Shown: positions 8,604 to 17,677 of the stretch, piece after piece | Layout: each line of letters opens with the position of its first letter | How positions within the stretch are numbered: the first letter of the stretch is position 1 | Source of the DNA: Planctomyces sp. | GTDB taxonomy: Bacteria; Planctomycetota; Planctomycetia; Planctomycetales; Planctomycetaceae | Length of the DNA: 52,693 nucleotides | Assembly: GCA_005778225.1 (NCBI GenBank) | Contig: SXPC01000099.1 | Location: 1-52,693 of the forward strand | Reading direction: 5' to 3' | Program-made: the position numbers and the translations under genes | The notes under the pieces: model-generated | Database searches by the model: none | Seen by the model: the letters and a program-made list of their open reading frames with translations, nothing else | What the model was told of the DNA's origin: nothing

Positions 8604-8633
8604 TAAAAAAAACAGCCCCACAAAGTGGGGCTG
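8604..8633 (-). terminator. Terminator of csrA
   Basis: CAGCCCCAC (8613-8621) and GTGGGGCTG (8625-8633) form a 9-bp stem with a three-base loop. On the minus strand it is followed by eight T (8604-8612 region). On the plus strand no T-run follows, so it serves mainly the minus-strand gene, although it sits only eight bases after the convergent gene's stop. Confidence 0.85.
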
Positions 8634-8747
8634 GGGGATCAAATCTCAGGGGTAGGACTGGGTATAACGGAAAAAAGGGATTTGAAGAAAAACGTTAAAC
8701 CCTCTGAGCAAACTCCCTTTCGCGTTTGCGAACTGACTCGAACGATT

Positions 8748-8945
8748 CTAACGATCGTGGACAACTTCAATTTCCGATGAGCCAACACCGGCGGCAATGG
8801 TGAGTGTTTCCATGCGTCGGATCCGACATCCCGTGGGAGCTTTGATACAAAGCACAACACGGGATGGGCTCGTGCGGACGACTTGGATTTCGATCTGATC
8901 GCCTGCGAAAATCTTTTCGCCCGGCTTGCGACTGAGGACTAGCAT
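8748..8945 (-). CDS. csrA: Carbon storage regulator CsrA
   Basis: 65 residues. RNA-binding dimer that blocks or stabilises target mRNAs by binding GGA motifs in their leaders. The N-terminus MLVLSRKPGEKIFAGDQIEI is textbook CsrA, and RIRRMETL holds the equivalent of the RNA-binding Arg44 of E. coli CsrA, although the usual V-H-R-E-E becomes I-R-R-M-E. The start ATG at 8945 has AAGGA about nine bases upstream. It stands alone on its strand, with its own terminator, and is not near flagellar genes, where csrA often lies. Planctomycetes use CsrA in post-transcriptional control, but targets here cannot be seen. Confidence 0.95.
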   Translation of the reverse strand: MLVLSRKPGEKIFAGDQIEIQVVRTSPSRVVLCIKAPTGCRIRRMETLTIAAGVGSSEIEVVHDR

Positions 8946-9267
8946 GGAATCATCCTTGGACTAGGTCGGCCCAACATTCGAGTTGAGCAGGTTAACGTCT
9001 GAAATGACATAGCCAATATTGAGCCAAAGACGGACGATTCTACAAGACAATACTGCCCAAGAATTTACAACTGGCCTTACCACATTCACCTGCAAGCCCA
9101 ACGTTACGCGTTACTGCACAGTGACGCAAAATGCTACATGTTTTCTGCCGTGGAATTTTCAGAAAGCGATGTCCTCTCCATTTCTCCATGACGTCCCAAG
9201 GGGGTATCGAATAGACTGATCATACCGGAGCCACCACGCATCTAGACTTTCTCTGCCGGAGCAGGAC
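8946..9267. other. Divergent intergenic region, csrA/hydrolase
   Basis: 322 bases without a convincing gene. It must hold the csrA promoter on the minus strand and the hydrolase promoter on the plus strand. The only structure noticed is the 8-base palindrome CAATATTG at 9014-9021, about 70 bases upstream of csrA. No clear -35/-10 pair could be assigned. Confidence 0.3.
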
Positions 9268-10113
9268 ATGAATCCGTATCAGGCTGGCATGACCCGATTG
9301 TCAGCAACCGATTCAGATCGGAATCTCACCTTTGGAGTGGTTGTCTTTTATCCGTCGCTTGGACAACAGCAGAGTGTTTCGCTGGGACCATTCACCGCGG
9401 ACCTCGTCACAGAGGGCATTCTTCCCGCTCAAAAGTTTCCCGTGATCGCCTTTTCTCACGGCGGAGGAAGTTCGGCGTTTGTCTATCGGGACCTGGTCTG
9501 TAGGTTAGCACGACGGGGATTCATCGTCCTGATGCCGATTCATCCGGGGAACAGTCGCGACGACAACTCACTGGCGGATACTGTTGAGAATCTCGAACGT
9601 CGCCCGAGGCATTTGAGCTTGGCATTAACAGCTCTTCTCGCGTCGCCCCTGTTCGCGGGCAAAGTCAATGAAGAACGAATCGCTGTGATGGGACACTCCA
9701 TGGGTGGCTACACGGCTCTGGCTGCTTCCGGTGCCAAAGGCTGGGCCGGCATCGGCCAACCCCTCAGAACAGAAGCTGACCCCCGTTTTAGAGCTGCAAT
9801 CTTACTGGCTCCTGCGACGGGTTGGTTTCCAATGAACGATTCTTTATCGAGCATCTCCATCCCGACCTTGCTGGTCTACGCCGAACACGACCGCATCTGC
9901 CCGCGCTGGCAAGCCCAACTCGTCATGGACCTGCTTCCCGCGCGGTTGCTGACGACACGCATGATCGAGAACGGCGGGCACTTTTCGTTCCTGAGTCCGT
10001 TCCCGCCTGCTATGGCGACGCCGACCTTTCCACCCTCGCAAGATCCCTCGGGATTTGATCGGGCAGGGTTTCAGGGGGAACTTGTGGAGATGGTGATTAA
10101 GTTTTTAACTTGA
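9268..10113 (+). CDS. Alpha/beta hydrolase, dienelactone-hydrolase-like
   Basis: 281 residues. Serine hydrolase with nucleophile Ser144 in GHSMGG, an oxyanion-type segment AFSHGGGSS at residues 61-69, acid residue Asp in VYAEHDRICP and the catalytic His in NGGHFSF. The layout resembles the platelet-activating-factor acetylhydrolase/dienelactone hydrolase group, as does its size. No signal peptide is clear. It likely hydrolyses an ester or lactone, but the substrate is unknown. It is a single gene, divergent from csrA, with no terminator seen in the 256 bases downstream. Confidence 0.85.
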   Translation: MNPYQAGMTRLSATDSDRNLTFGVVVFYPSLGQQQSVSLGPFTADLVTEGILPAQKFPVIAFSHGGGSSAFVYRDLVCRLARRGFIVLMPIHPGNSRDDNSLADTVENLERRPRHLSLALTALLASPLFAGKVNEERIAVMGHSMGGYTALAASGAKGWAGIGQPLRTEADPRFRAAILLAPATGWFPMNDSLSSISIPTLLVYAEHDRICPRWQAQLVMDLLPARLLTTRMIENGGHFSFLSPFPPAMATPTFPPSQDPSGFDRAGFQGELVEMVIKFLT

Positions 10114-10369
10114 ATCTGAAGAAGAATTAGAGCCAATAACTGTTTTAAGCCAGTGATAAGAAACTGAATACATTCAGCCGAATGAGAACCGATCATGTGC
10201 AAGCGGGAGAATTGGGGGCCGTTGCTGATTTTCATCGACTTTAGCCAACAGCTATGCTTCTGCGGATGATTCCACTTCGGAAGATCGTACCACTTTGTGA
10301 TTGATGCTTACACCCATCCTGCCACGCAACAAGACTGCAATACGCCCATCAGGACGTGAATTATTCGAT

Positions 10370-11002
10370 CTAATTGCCCGCTTCTGTCATCGAAGTTAAT
10401 ACCATCGGAAGAGGCTTACCATCGGTGTCATCACCGACTGTCGCATCTCCGTTGCCATGAACAATAAAACGAACGTTTCTTTCTGACGGAACGTCCCAGA
10501 GCATCCCTTGTTCGATATGTTTGATATGAATATCAACACATATGCAGGGAGACAGGCTATCTTTATCCTTCTTCCCATCGTCACAAACTCGCGTCACCAA
10601 TGAGGTGATTTTTACACCGAGACATCCAGAAGATAGCCATGAGAAATGAAACCCTAGCCTTTTGACGTCGTTGCCATCAGCACCAAACTCTAAATTGATT
10701 CGATAGTAGTCTTCAAAAATAAGCCATGATCGCTTCTTAAAGCGATACGTGATGCTATCGAAGTCATCTGGAAAAAGAAGCCCCGTATTATCACTCTCTG
10801 GCCGATCAGGGTGGCCGTAATACCACTTGAGAAGGAACTCGTCGAAGACTCCTCCATCGTCTATGGAGAGCCTCGGCCCGTAGGTATTGTGTCGGTACAC
10901 CGATGCAAAAAAAATGATCAGCACCAATGCGGCAAAACCGCCTGCAGTGAACTTGAAGTTTCGCCGGAATCGGCTTGATGGTTCAACTATCGATTGAGAC
11001 AC
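10370..11002 (-). CDS. Membrane-anchored protein of unknown function
   Basis: 210 residues starting at a GTG with AAGG about seven bases upstream. A basic N-terminus is followed by one hydrophobic segment (about residues 21-35, GGFAALVLIIFFASVY), so the remainder is likely extracytoplasmic. No domain is recognised. The coding region is more AT-rich and uses rarer codons than the peptidase gene upstream, which suggests recent acquisition or weak expression. It lies 78 bases after the peptidase gene on the same strand and could be the distal gene of that transcript. Confidence 0.65.
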   Translation of the reverse strand: MSQSIVEPSSRFRRNFKFTAGGFAALVLIIFFASVYRHNTYGPRLSIDDGGVFDEFLLKWYYGHPDRPESDNTGLLFPDDFDSITYRFKKRSWLIFEDYYRINLEFGADGNDVKRLGFHFSWLSSGCLGVKITSLVTRVCDDGKKDKDSLSPCICVDIHIKHIEQGMLWDVPSERNVRFIVHGNGDATVGDDTDGKPLPMVLTSMTEAGN

Positions 11003-11080
11003 AAATTGCCTTGCATATTGTTAGGAGAATTCGCAGTCGTCTACTGAACCACATGCCCAAGATTTCGATTGACTGTCGAA

Positions 11081-13651
11081 TCAATTCAACTCCGTCTCGA
11101 ACAGCTTCAGAATCCGTCGGTATTCGTCGTACCAGCTGGTTGGCTGGACGAAGCCGTGGGGTTCCACAGGGTAAAGGGCAACTTCCCAATTCTCTTTTTT
11201 GAGTTCGATCAACCGTTGAGCTAACCGCGCGGTGTCTTTGAAGAAGACATTGTCGTCGACCATGCCGTGGCAGATGAGGAGCGGGTCCGACAGGCCGGCG
11301 GCAAATTCGATCGGGGAGCTGCGGAAGTAGGCTTCGGGGTCGACTTCGGGGGTGTTAAGGATGTTGGCGGTGTAGCCGTGGTTGTAGTGGGCCCAGTCAG
11401 TGACGGGGCGTAACGCCGCTCCACAGGCAAATTCTCCCGGCTTTTTGAACAGGGCCATCATCGTCAGGAACCCGCCGTAGGAACCGCCGTAGAGGCCGAC
11501 ACGTTTCGCATCGACCTGGTGGTTCTTGGCCAGCCAGTCACGACCATCGAGCAGGTCCTGGACTTCCGGCTCGCCCATGTGTCGATAGATCGCGGTCCGC
11601 CAGTCACGTCCGTAACCAGCCGAGGCGCGGTAGTCCATGTCGAGCACGACATAGCCCTTGTAAGCCAGCAGGCTATGGAACATGAACTCGCGGAAGTACT
11701 GCGACCAGCCCTGATGGGCGTTCTGCAGGTAACCGGCGCCGTGAATGAAGATGACCGCGGGACGTTTGGAATCCTTCGCCAAAGCCTGTGCGGACTCGCC
11801 GGGTGGCAGGTAAAGTCGGGCATAGATCTGCTGCCCGGTGACTGACGGGACGGTCACGAATTGCGGCTGAATCCAGACCGTTTCGAGAAACTCTTCTGAG
11901 ATTGTCGACGTGATCTGCGTTGCAGATTTCTTATCGTCCAAGGATTGAATCACTAGTTCCGGTGGCGTGAGCGCAGTGCTGTGTGTGACGAGGAGTTTCG
12001 ATTCGTCTGGGGAGATGAGGAAGTCGTTCATGCCGCCGAGTTTGGTCAGCTGTTCGATCTTGCCGGTCGCGATTTCGACGCGGTAGGCCTCGTAGATGCC
12101 GGGGTGACCGACGTTCGCCTGGTAATAGATGTATTTGCCGGTTTCGCCGAGTTGAAGATCGCTGACGACGAACTTGCCGGTGGTGAGTTGTTTCTTTTCA
12201 CCAGTCGTCACGTTAGTGACATACAGCATCGAGTAGCCGGTGTCTTCGGTTGTGTAGGCGATTGACTCGTTGTCCTTGAGCCAGTCGACGCCGCTGCCGC
12301 GATTCAGCCAGGCTTCGTCGTAACTGTGATGCAGGTTCTTGAGCTGTTTGGCTTCCAGGTCGATGCTGGCGATCCAGCGGTCTTTGTTGTCATCGGAGTA
12401 AACCTGCACGACGACCCGCGTCCCCGGCTCGTTCCATTGAATGCCGCCGACTTGCAGCGTGCGGAATTTGCTGGTGTCCTTTTTGGGCTTGGTGTCCCCT
12501 GCTTTCTTCTCGCCGTCGGGGGTTGAGTCTTTGGCTGGCTCGGCTTTCGAGGTGTCTTCAGTCTTCGGTTCTTCCTTTGGCTTCTCGTCGACCTTGTGCT
12601 CTGCCTCTTTTTGGGGACGGTGCGTTTCAAGCCACTTCTTGCCAGCGTTGCGAATTTCTTCCAGACGATCGACGTTGAAATCTGGCAGAGGGTCGAACTT
12701 CAGTTCGTACTTTTCCCGGGTCGTCAGGTCGAGCAGGAACAGCTGGTCCGACTCCGGCTTGTCGGTGCCGACCAGCGAGCGGACATTGCGGACGTTGACG
12801 TACCCCGATTCATCCACGAACTGCGGCATCTTATCCGTCGTCCCGCGATCCGTGTTTTTCGAGGCCAGAATGACGACACACCAGCGACCATCCGGCGAAA
12901 CCTCGGCTCGTTCTAGGCGACGAGCGTCCCCCAGATACCACGGCAATGGTAAACGTGATGGATCGGCAGCCTGTTCCGCCTCCGACTTTTCACGTGCCGC
13001 ATCCTGATCTTCTCGTTGTTTACGCAGTACATCAAAAAGACGAGTCTGCTGTTCTTTGAGATACCCTTCGCGGTCCTTCTTGCGTTTCTCATCAGGATCA
13101 TTTTCCATGCGGAGATCGACGAGTTCCGCTTCGAGTCCCGTTTTCAAATCGCGAGCGAGAATGACATCATCCCGCTGGAACATCAGACGTTTGCCGTCGG
13201 CCATGAACTTCGGCGACGACTCCCGATTACGTGTCCGTGTCAGCTGTTGAATCTCGCCGGTTTCGAGGTTCTTGAGGAACAGATCCCCCGCGCGGTCATA
13301 GGCTTTGAGTTTCCCATCGGCCGAAAGAATGCCGCTGGAAGTATCGACGCTTCCGAGGTCCTTGTCCTCGACGACGCGCAGGATGTTTCCCGACAGATCA
13401 CTTTGAAACAAGTCGGTCAGCTCCGAGCTCGCCCGCTTCCGCTGGTAATACACAGACTGGCTGTCATCCGCCCAATAGCCACGTTGCGGGGACCGGCTGA
13501 TCCACTCGGGATCGGACATGATCCGATCGAGAGTGATGCCGGTAGTCGGTTTGACGGCCGACTCCTGAGCGTCCGCAATCTGAATCAGGAAAATCGCGAA
13601 CACAGCCAGCGTCAAAACGAGGGTACGAGAGCAATCAGCAGCAAGTCGCAT
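11081..13651 (-). CDS. Secreted S9-family prolyl oligopeptidase-type serine peptidase
   Basis: 856 residues. The signal peptide is residues 1-29, cleaved after ADA. A beta-propeller-like region follows (about 40-620) with WD40/DPP-IV-type repeats such as YYQRKRASSELTDLF and GVDWLKDNESIAYTTED. The C-terminal alpha/beta-hydrolase domain has the nucleophile Ser724 in YGGSYGG, Asp799 in HGMVDDNV and His832 in VEPHGF. A Lys/Glu/Asp/Pro-rich insert of about 55 residues (near 350-405) interrupts the propeller and is probably a disordered loop. The enzyme cleaves peptides, often after proline or from the N-terminus, outside the cytoplasm. Its size is normal to slightly long for the DPP-IV/acylaminoacyl-peptidase group. 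Confidence 0.93.
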   Translation of the reverse strand: MRLAADCSRTLVLTLAVFAIFLIQIADAQESAVKPTTGITLDRIMSDPEWISRSPQRGYWADDSQSVYYQRKRASSELTDLFQSDLSGNILRVVEDKDLGSVDTSSGILSADGKLKAYDRAGDLFLKNLETGEIQQLTRTRNRESSPKFMADGKRLMFQRDDVILARDLKTGLEAELVDLRMENDPDEKRKKDREGYLKEQQTRLFDVLRKQREDQDAAREKSEAEQAADPSRLPLPWYLGDARRLERAEVSPDGRWCVVILASKNTDRGTTDKMPQFVDESGYVNVRNVRSLVGTDKPESDQLFLLDLTTREKYELKFDPLPDFNVDRLEEIRNAGKKWLETHRPQKEAEHKVDEKPKEEPKTEDTSKAEPAKDSTPDGEKKAGDTKPKKDTSKFRTLQVGGIQWNEPGTRVVVQVYSDDNKDRWIASIDLEAKQLKNLHHSYDEAWLNRGSGVDWLKDNESIAYTTEDTGYSMLYVTNVTTGEKKQLTTGKFVVSDLQLGETGKYIYYQANVGHPGIYEAYRVEIATGKIEQLTKLGGMNDFLISPDESKLLVTHSTALTPPELVIQSLDDKKSATQITSTISEEFLETVWIQPQFVTVPSVTGQQIYARLYLPPGESAQALAKDSKRPAVIFIHGAGYLQNAHQGWSQYFREFMFHSLLAYKGYVVLDMDYRASAGYGRDWRTAIYRHMGEPEVQDLLDGRDWLAKNHQVDAKRVGLYGGSYGGFLTMMALFKKPGEFACGAALRPVTDWAHYNHGYTANILNTPEVDPEAYFRSSPIEFAAGLSDPLLICHGMVDDNVFFKDTARLAQRLIELKKENWEVALYPVEPHGFVQPTSWYDEYRRILKLFETELN

Positions 13652-13804
13652 GATGTCGAATCAAATCCTGAAGCAAGCCAAGTCCGGTCCGAGCGCACGA
13701 AACCGAGGAATAGCAGGGGGTGGGATTGCGGCGGGTCACTCTCAGTCTAGTCGGTGAGGCGTTTGATGCAAGGAATTGCAGTCACTTGCGGAATGCTCGC
13801 GAAT

Positions 13805-13837
13805 CTGGTGCGGTTTGAGGACTCACCAGCCCCCTAC
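13805..13837. repeat. Short dispersed hairpin repeat, copy 2
   Basis: CTGGTG (13805-13810) and CACCAG (13824-13829) form a perfect 6-bp stem, followed by CCCCCTAC. It matches positions 15-49 at GGTGCGGTT and at CTCACCAGC-CCCTAC. It lies between two divergently oriented genes (peptidase and thyX), so it is not a terminator. Confidence 0.5.
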
Positions 13838-13939
13838 CGACATTTCCCGACTCGACCTTCATCCTTCCGCCTGCATCCTTCTTTTATTATCATCAGTCGT
13901 TTGCTGATTTTTCACACGCCAAACCGCTGAGTCCCACGC

Positions 13940-14845
13940 ATGTCTGAAACCCCTGCTAATACGATCGAATCCCTGCGCTGGAAGAAAATTCCTGTTCTTG
14001 ATGACGGATTCGTCTGTCTCGTCGATGCGATGGGGAACGACAGTTCGGTTGTTCAGGCCGCCCGCGTCAGTTACGGCGAAGGGACCAAGCAGGTTTCCGA
14101 CGACCGGACGCTGATCCGTTATCTGCTCCGTCACCGACACACGACGCCGTTTGAGATGGCGGAAATCAAGATCCTCGTCCGCGTCCCGATGGACTGCTGG
14201 CGTCAGTGGATCCGTCACCGCACGGCCAACGTCAACGAGTATTCGACTCGCTATTCTGTCGCGATCGATTCGGCGCAATCAACGCCGGTCGATCAGTGGC
14301 GAACCCAGGCCAAATCCAACCGACAAGGCTCTGGCGATCCGCTGCCGACCGATATTGGCGAAACGCTGTCCAAAGCCGAGTATGAATTCCAGCAGGCCGC
14401 ACGACGGCTGTATCAGGAACGTCTCGATGCGGGTGTCGCACGTGAACAGGCTCGCAAAGACCTACCGCTGTGTACTTACACCGAAGCCTACTGGAAGGTC
14501 GACCTCCACAACCTGCTTCACTTCCTCGCCTTGCGAATGGATAGCCACGCCCAGTACGAAATCCGCGAATATGCCACCGCGATCGGCAAGGGGATCATCC
14601 AGCCGTTGTTCCCGGTGGTCTGGGAAGCCTTCGAAGATTACCGCCTCCACGGCCACAGTTTCTCCCGCCTGGAAGTCGGCGTCATGCAACGGCTGATCGC
14701 TTTTGGCGTCGAGAATCAAAAAGTCGCCCCGTTCAGCATTGATGACTTTATGCAGGTGCAGGACGAATCGTGGCGAAGTTTGACGAGAAGCCGGGAGCGC
14801 GATGAGTGCCTCGGGAAAATGACGGACATGGGCCTCGTAAAGTAA
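13940..14845 (+). CDS. thyX: FAD-dependent thymidylate synthase ThyX
   Basis: 301 residues. Makes dTMP from dUMP with methylene-tetrahydrofolate and FAD/NADPH. The ThyX signature RHR-x7-S is at residues 92-102 (RHRTANVNEYS), and HRHTTPFEMAEIKI precedes it, as in the family. The usual Ser in RHRTAS is Asn97 here. The length is typical, at 220-310 residues. ATG 13940 is chosen as the first in-frame start; no strong ribosome site is visible. No thyA is present in this window. It is the first of a plus-strand run that continues with a sulfatase and purM. Confidence 0.95.
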   Translation: MSETPANTIESLRWKKIPVLDDGFVCLVDAMGNDSSVVQAARVSYGEGTKQVSDDRTLIRYLLRHRHTTPFEMAEIKILVRVPMDCWRQWIRHRTANVNEYSTRYSVAIDSAQSTPVDQWRTQAKSNRQGSGDPLPTDIGETLSKAEYEFQQAARRLYQERLDAGVAREQARKDLPLCTYTEAYWKVDLHNLLHFLALRMDSHAQYEIREYATAIGKGIIQPLFPVVWEAFEDYRLHGHSFSRLEVGVMQRLIAFGVENQKVAPFSIDDFMQVQDESWRSLTRSRERDECLGKMTDMGLVK

Positions 14846-14890
14846 TCTCGTCTGACAGAGCCGCGACCGAAAGGGAGCGCACTCCTTTCT

Positions 14891-14935
14891 TCTCCCTTGA
14901 GGTGAGAATTGCCCAAAGGGCGGATGAGGGTGGGG
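14891..14935 (+). repeat. Dispersed hairpin repeat, copy 1 of 3
   Basis: Begins TCTCCCTTGAGGTGAGAA and ends GGGCGGATGAGGGTG. The same unit is found inverted at 22941-22991 and in direct orientation at 50634-50678. The first half forms the hairpin (weakened here by a mismatch). It is extragenic, about 45 bases past the thyX stop. Confidence 0.7.
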
Positions 14936-15086
14936 AATAGGCAACAGTCGATTTCCATTGTTTTAATTAACGGCAGGCAATGATTCTCCCCTTGCTCCGA
15001 TTTCGCCTCTCCGCTGGGAATCACCAGCGCGAACGAGTATTCTAAATGTTCGAAGAAATGTTGTGCTTCTCGAACGGACCTTTGTA

Positions 15087-16571
15087 ATGATACGCAACTG
15101 GCGAATCCTGCTGACATGCCTGACGATGGTCAGGGCGATGTTGGTGGGAAGTGCGCCGGCCGCCGAGCGTCCCAACATCGTCTTCATCCTTGCTGACGAT
15201 CTCGGAGCGACCGACCTGGGCTGCTATGGCAGTCCATTTTACGAGACGCCGCGGATCGATGAGCTTTGTCAGTCCGGGATGAAATTCACGCGGGCGTATG
15301 CGGCCTGTCCGGTTTGTTCGCCGACGCGGGCGAGTATTTTGACGGGGAAGTATCCGGCGCGGGTTGGGATTACGGACTGGATTCCCGGAAATAAGTCCGA
15401 TGGCCGCCTTCTGGAGACTCCTGAAGATCTGCATGACCTGCCACTAGAAGAAGTGACGCTTGCCGAGACTCTGGCCGAGAATGGTTACCAGAATTATTTC
15501 GTCGGTAAGTGGCATCTGGGCAAGAAAATCTCCCGTCCCGAAACGCAAGGATTCGCCGAGTCTTTTGCGCCCGGAGAAGCGAAGAAAGACGATCAGGACA
15601 AGCCTGATAACCAAAAGTCATTCCTCTCGCCTGCACTCGCGAACGCGAGCGTTGAATTCATCAACAAACAGACGGATGAGAAGCCGTTCTTTCTGTATCT
15701 TTGTTTCCACGATCCGCACACGCCGATTGTCGAATACGAAGACACGATCGAGCATTTCAAAGCAAAAGCAAAATCTCTTCCGACGAACGAGACGGAGTCG
15801 CAGCCGGAACATCAGGGAAAAACACGCCTCGTTCAAAACAACCCGGCATACGCCAGCATGGTCAAGGCGATGGACACTGCGGTTGGGCGAGTTCTCGATT
15901 CGTTGAAAGCCAAGGGGTTTGATGACAACACGATTGTCATCTTCACGTCCGATAATGGTGGCCTCTCGACACTGAAGAAGCCCGGCCCAACGTCCAATGC
16001 GCCCCTTCGCGCCGGCAAGGGCTGGTTGTACGAGGGGGGGATCCGCGTCCCGCTGATCGTGAGAGCGCCGCGGATGACCAATTCTGGAGCGACTTTCGAT
16101 ACTCCAGTGATCAGCACCGATTACTATCCAACGCTATTGCAACTCGCCAACATCCCTCTCAAGCCCGAACGGCATGTGGATGGAGTTAGCTTTGCCACTC
16201 AAATGCACCAGCAATCACCTGCAGATGTTCCTGCTCGCGACCTTTTCTGGCATTACCCGCATTACCACGGCTCGACCTGGACACCGGGAGCAGCGATCAT
16301 TTCTGGCCGACACAAGCTCATCGCATTCTATGAGCCAGTGCCCGAAGTACTTGAGTTTGTCAGAAACCGTGTCCGGATCGGAACCAAAGGTGATTTTGTT
16401 CACGACCAATACTTCGTCGCCTATGAAGTGTACGATCTTGATAAAGATCCCTACGAACGCAATCCCATTGAAGACGAACAGCATCTTGATCAACTCTCAG
16501 AAAAACTAACCAACTGGCAGAAAAGCGTCGGTGCGAAGCTGCCGACCATTCGCCCAGTCCCTAAGCCCTAA
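15087..16571 (+). CDS. Sulfatase, arylsulfatase A-type, secreted
   Basis: 494 residues from the ATG at 15087; an in-frame GTG at 15063 is less likely. The signal peptide is about residues 1-26, cleaved before AERPN. ADDLGATDLGCYG carries the two metal-binding aspartates, and CSPTR at residues 77-81 is the formylglycine signature. GKWHLGK and FTSDNGG are later active-site motifs. It is closer to arylsulfatase A/N-acetylgalactosamine-6-sulfatase types than the sulfatase at 1186, so the two probably act on different sulfate esters. The last two codons lie inside a heptamer repeat that reaches the purM start 29 bases further on. Confidence 0.92.
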   Translation: MIRNWRILLTCLTMVRAMLVGSAPAAERPNIVFILADDLGATDLGCYGSPFYETPRIDELCQSGMKFTRAYAACPVCSPTRASILTGKYPARVGITDWIPGNKSDGRLLETPEDLHDLPLEEVTLAETLAENGYQNYFVGKWHLGKKISRPETQGFAESFAPGEAKKDDQDKPDNQKSFLSPALANASVEFINKQTDEKPFFLYLCFHDPHTPIVEYEDTIEHFKAKAKSLPTNETESQPEHQGKTRLVQNNPAYASMVKAMDTAVGRVLDSLKAKGFDDNTIVIFTSDNGGLSTLKKPGPTSNAPLRAGKGWLYEGGIRVPLIVRAPRMTNSGATFDTPVISTDYYPTLLQLANIPLKPERHVDGVSFATQMHQQSPADVPARDLFWHYPHYHGSTWTPGAAIISGRHKLIAFYEPVPEVLEFVRNRVRIGTKGDFVHDQYFVAYEVYDLDKDPYERNPIEDEQHLDQLSEKLTNWQKSVGAKLPTIRPVPKP

Positions 16572-16600
16572 TCCCCAAGCCCCAAGCCCTAAGCCCTCCC
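16559..16600 (+). repeat. Six tandem heptamers of CCCTAAG type up to the purM start codon
   Basis: Six consecutive 7-base units: CCCTAAG, CCCTAAT, CCCCAAG, CCCCAAG, CCCTAAG, CCCTCCC. They begin in the last codons of the sulfatase gene, include its stop codon and end directly before ATG 16601. Such a tract may change length by slippage, which would change the spacing between the two genes and the leader of purM. Confidence 0.85.
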
Positions 16601-17668
16601 ATGTCCGAACCACTCACATATAAATCGTCCGGCGTTGATCTCGACCTCTATCAGGAAGCGATGGGGCGTCTGCCGTCGCTGGCGCAACGGACCTTTACTC
16701 CCCGGGTCCAGCAGCTCACAGGCGGGTTTGCAGGGCTCTTCCGTCTATTCGGCGACGGGAAGAAGTACACCGACCCGGTCCTTGTCTCGGGCACCGATGG
16801 CGTCGGCACGAAGCTCAAGATCGCGCACATGTCGAAGAAGTACACCACAATCGGGATCGACCTGGTCGCGATGTGTGTCAACGACTGCCTCTGCTTAGGT
16901 GCAGAGCCGTTGTTCTTCCTCGACTATCTCGCCCTCGGCAAGGACGACCCGGATCTCATCGCATCGCTGGTGGCGGGAATCAGTGATGGTTGTGTCGAAG
17001 CCGGTTCTGCCCTCATCGGCGGCGAAACCGCGATCATGCCGGATGTCTATCCGAATGGCGAGTTCGATCTGGCAGGTTTCTGCGTCGGCGTCGTCGAACG
17101 AGACAAGATGATTACGGGATCCCGCATCCAGCCGGGCGATGTTGTGATCGGGCTGCCATCGAGCGGCGTGCACTCTAACGGCTACAGTCTGGTTCGCAAT
17201 ATCGTCTTCAAGCACGCGAAGCTGACCGTCAACGATTACGTCGAGAACCTGAACGCGACGGTTGAAGATGTCCTGCTCGAGCCAACCAAGATTTACGCCC
17301 GCGCCCTTGGCGAGCTTTTGTCTGACGACGAACGTCGCTGGTCGGTTACCGGCATCGCTCACATCACTGGCGGCGGTTTGATCGAGAACCCGCCACGCAT
17401 CCTGCCGGAAGGCTGTCGCATGGAGATCAGCAAGAAGGCCTGGCAGGTTCCTGATCTGTTCGACTGGCTGCAAGCCCTCGGCAATGTCCCGGAAGACGAA
17501 ATGTGGCGCGTGTTCAACATGGGGATCGGCCTGGTTCTGACGGTCAAAGAGTCGTCCGCGGACACCGTCATCGAAAATCTGAAGAACTCCGGCGAATCGC
17601 CGATGGTTCTTGGTCGCGTGATTTCGGGTGATAAGGGGATCGATCTGCTTTCGACATCCATTCGGTAG
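16601..17668 (+). CDS. purM: Phosphoribosylformylglycinamidine cyclo-ligase (AIR synthetase)
   Basis: 355 residues. Closes the imidazole ring in purine synthesis, FGAM + ATP to AIR + ADP. It begins with YKSSGVDLDLY, has the ATP-binding SGTDGVGTKLK at about residues 63-73, CVNDCLCLGAEPLFFLDYLA, GGETAIMPDVY and SSGVHSNGYSLVR, all in family order. The length matches PurM. There is no Shine-Dalgarno: the ATG follows directly on the heptamer array, so translation may depend on coupling to the sulfatase gene 29 bases upstream. An inverted-repeat element starts nine bases after its stop. Confidence 0.96.
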   Translation: MSEPLTYKSSGVDLDLYQEAMGRLPSLAQRTFTPRVQQLTGGFAGLFRLFGDGKKYTDPVLVSGTDGVGTKLKIAHMSKKYTTIGIDLVAMCVNDCLCLGAEPLFFLDYLALGKDDPDLIASLVAGISDGCVEAGSALIGGETAIMPDVYPNGEFDLAGFCVGVVERDKMITGSRIQPGDVVIGLPSSGVHSNGYSLVRNIVFKHAKLTVNDYVENLNATVEDVLLEPTKIYARALGELLSDDERRWSVTGIAHITGGGLIENPPRILPEGCRMEISKKAWQVPDLFDWLQALGNVPEDEMWRVFNMGIGLVLTVKESSADTVIENLKNSGESPMVLGRVISGDKGIDLLSTSIR

Positions 17669-17677
17669 AGAAGAGGA

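Noticed and set aside
9019..9219. Plus-strand 66-codon frame in the csrA/hydrolase gap
   Set aside because: No ribosome site, no domain and composition like non-coding DNA.
16559..16600. Telomere-like array as chromosome-end signal
   Set aside because: It has only six units and lies between two intact genes; the similarity to CCCTAA telomere repeats is coincidental.
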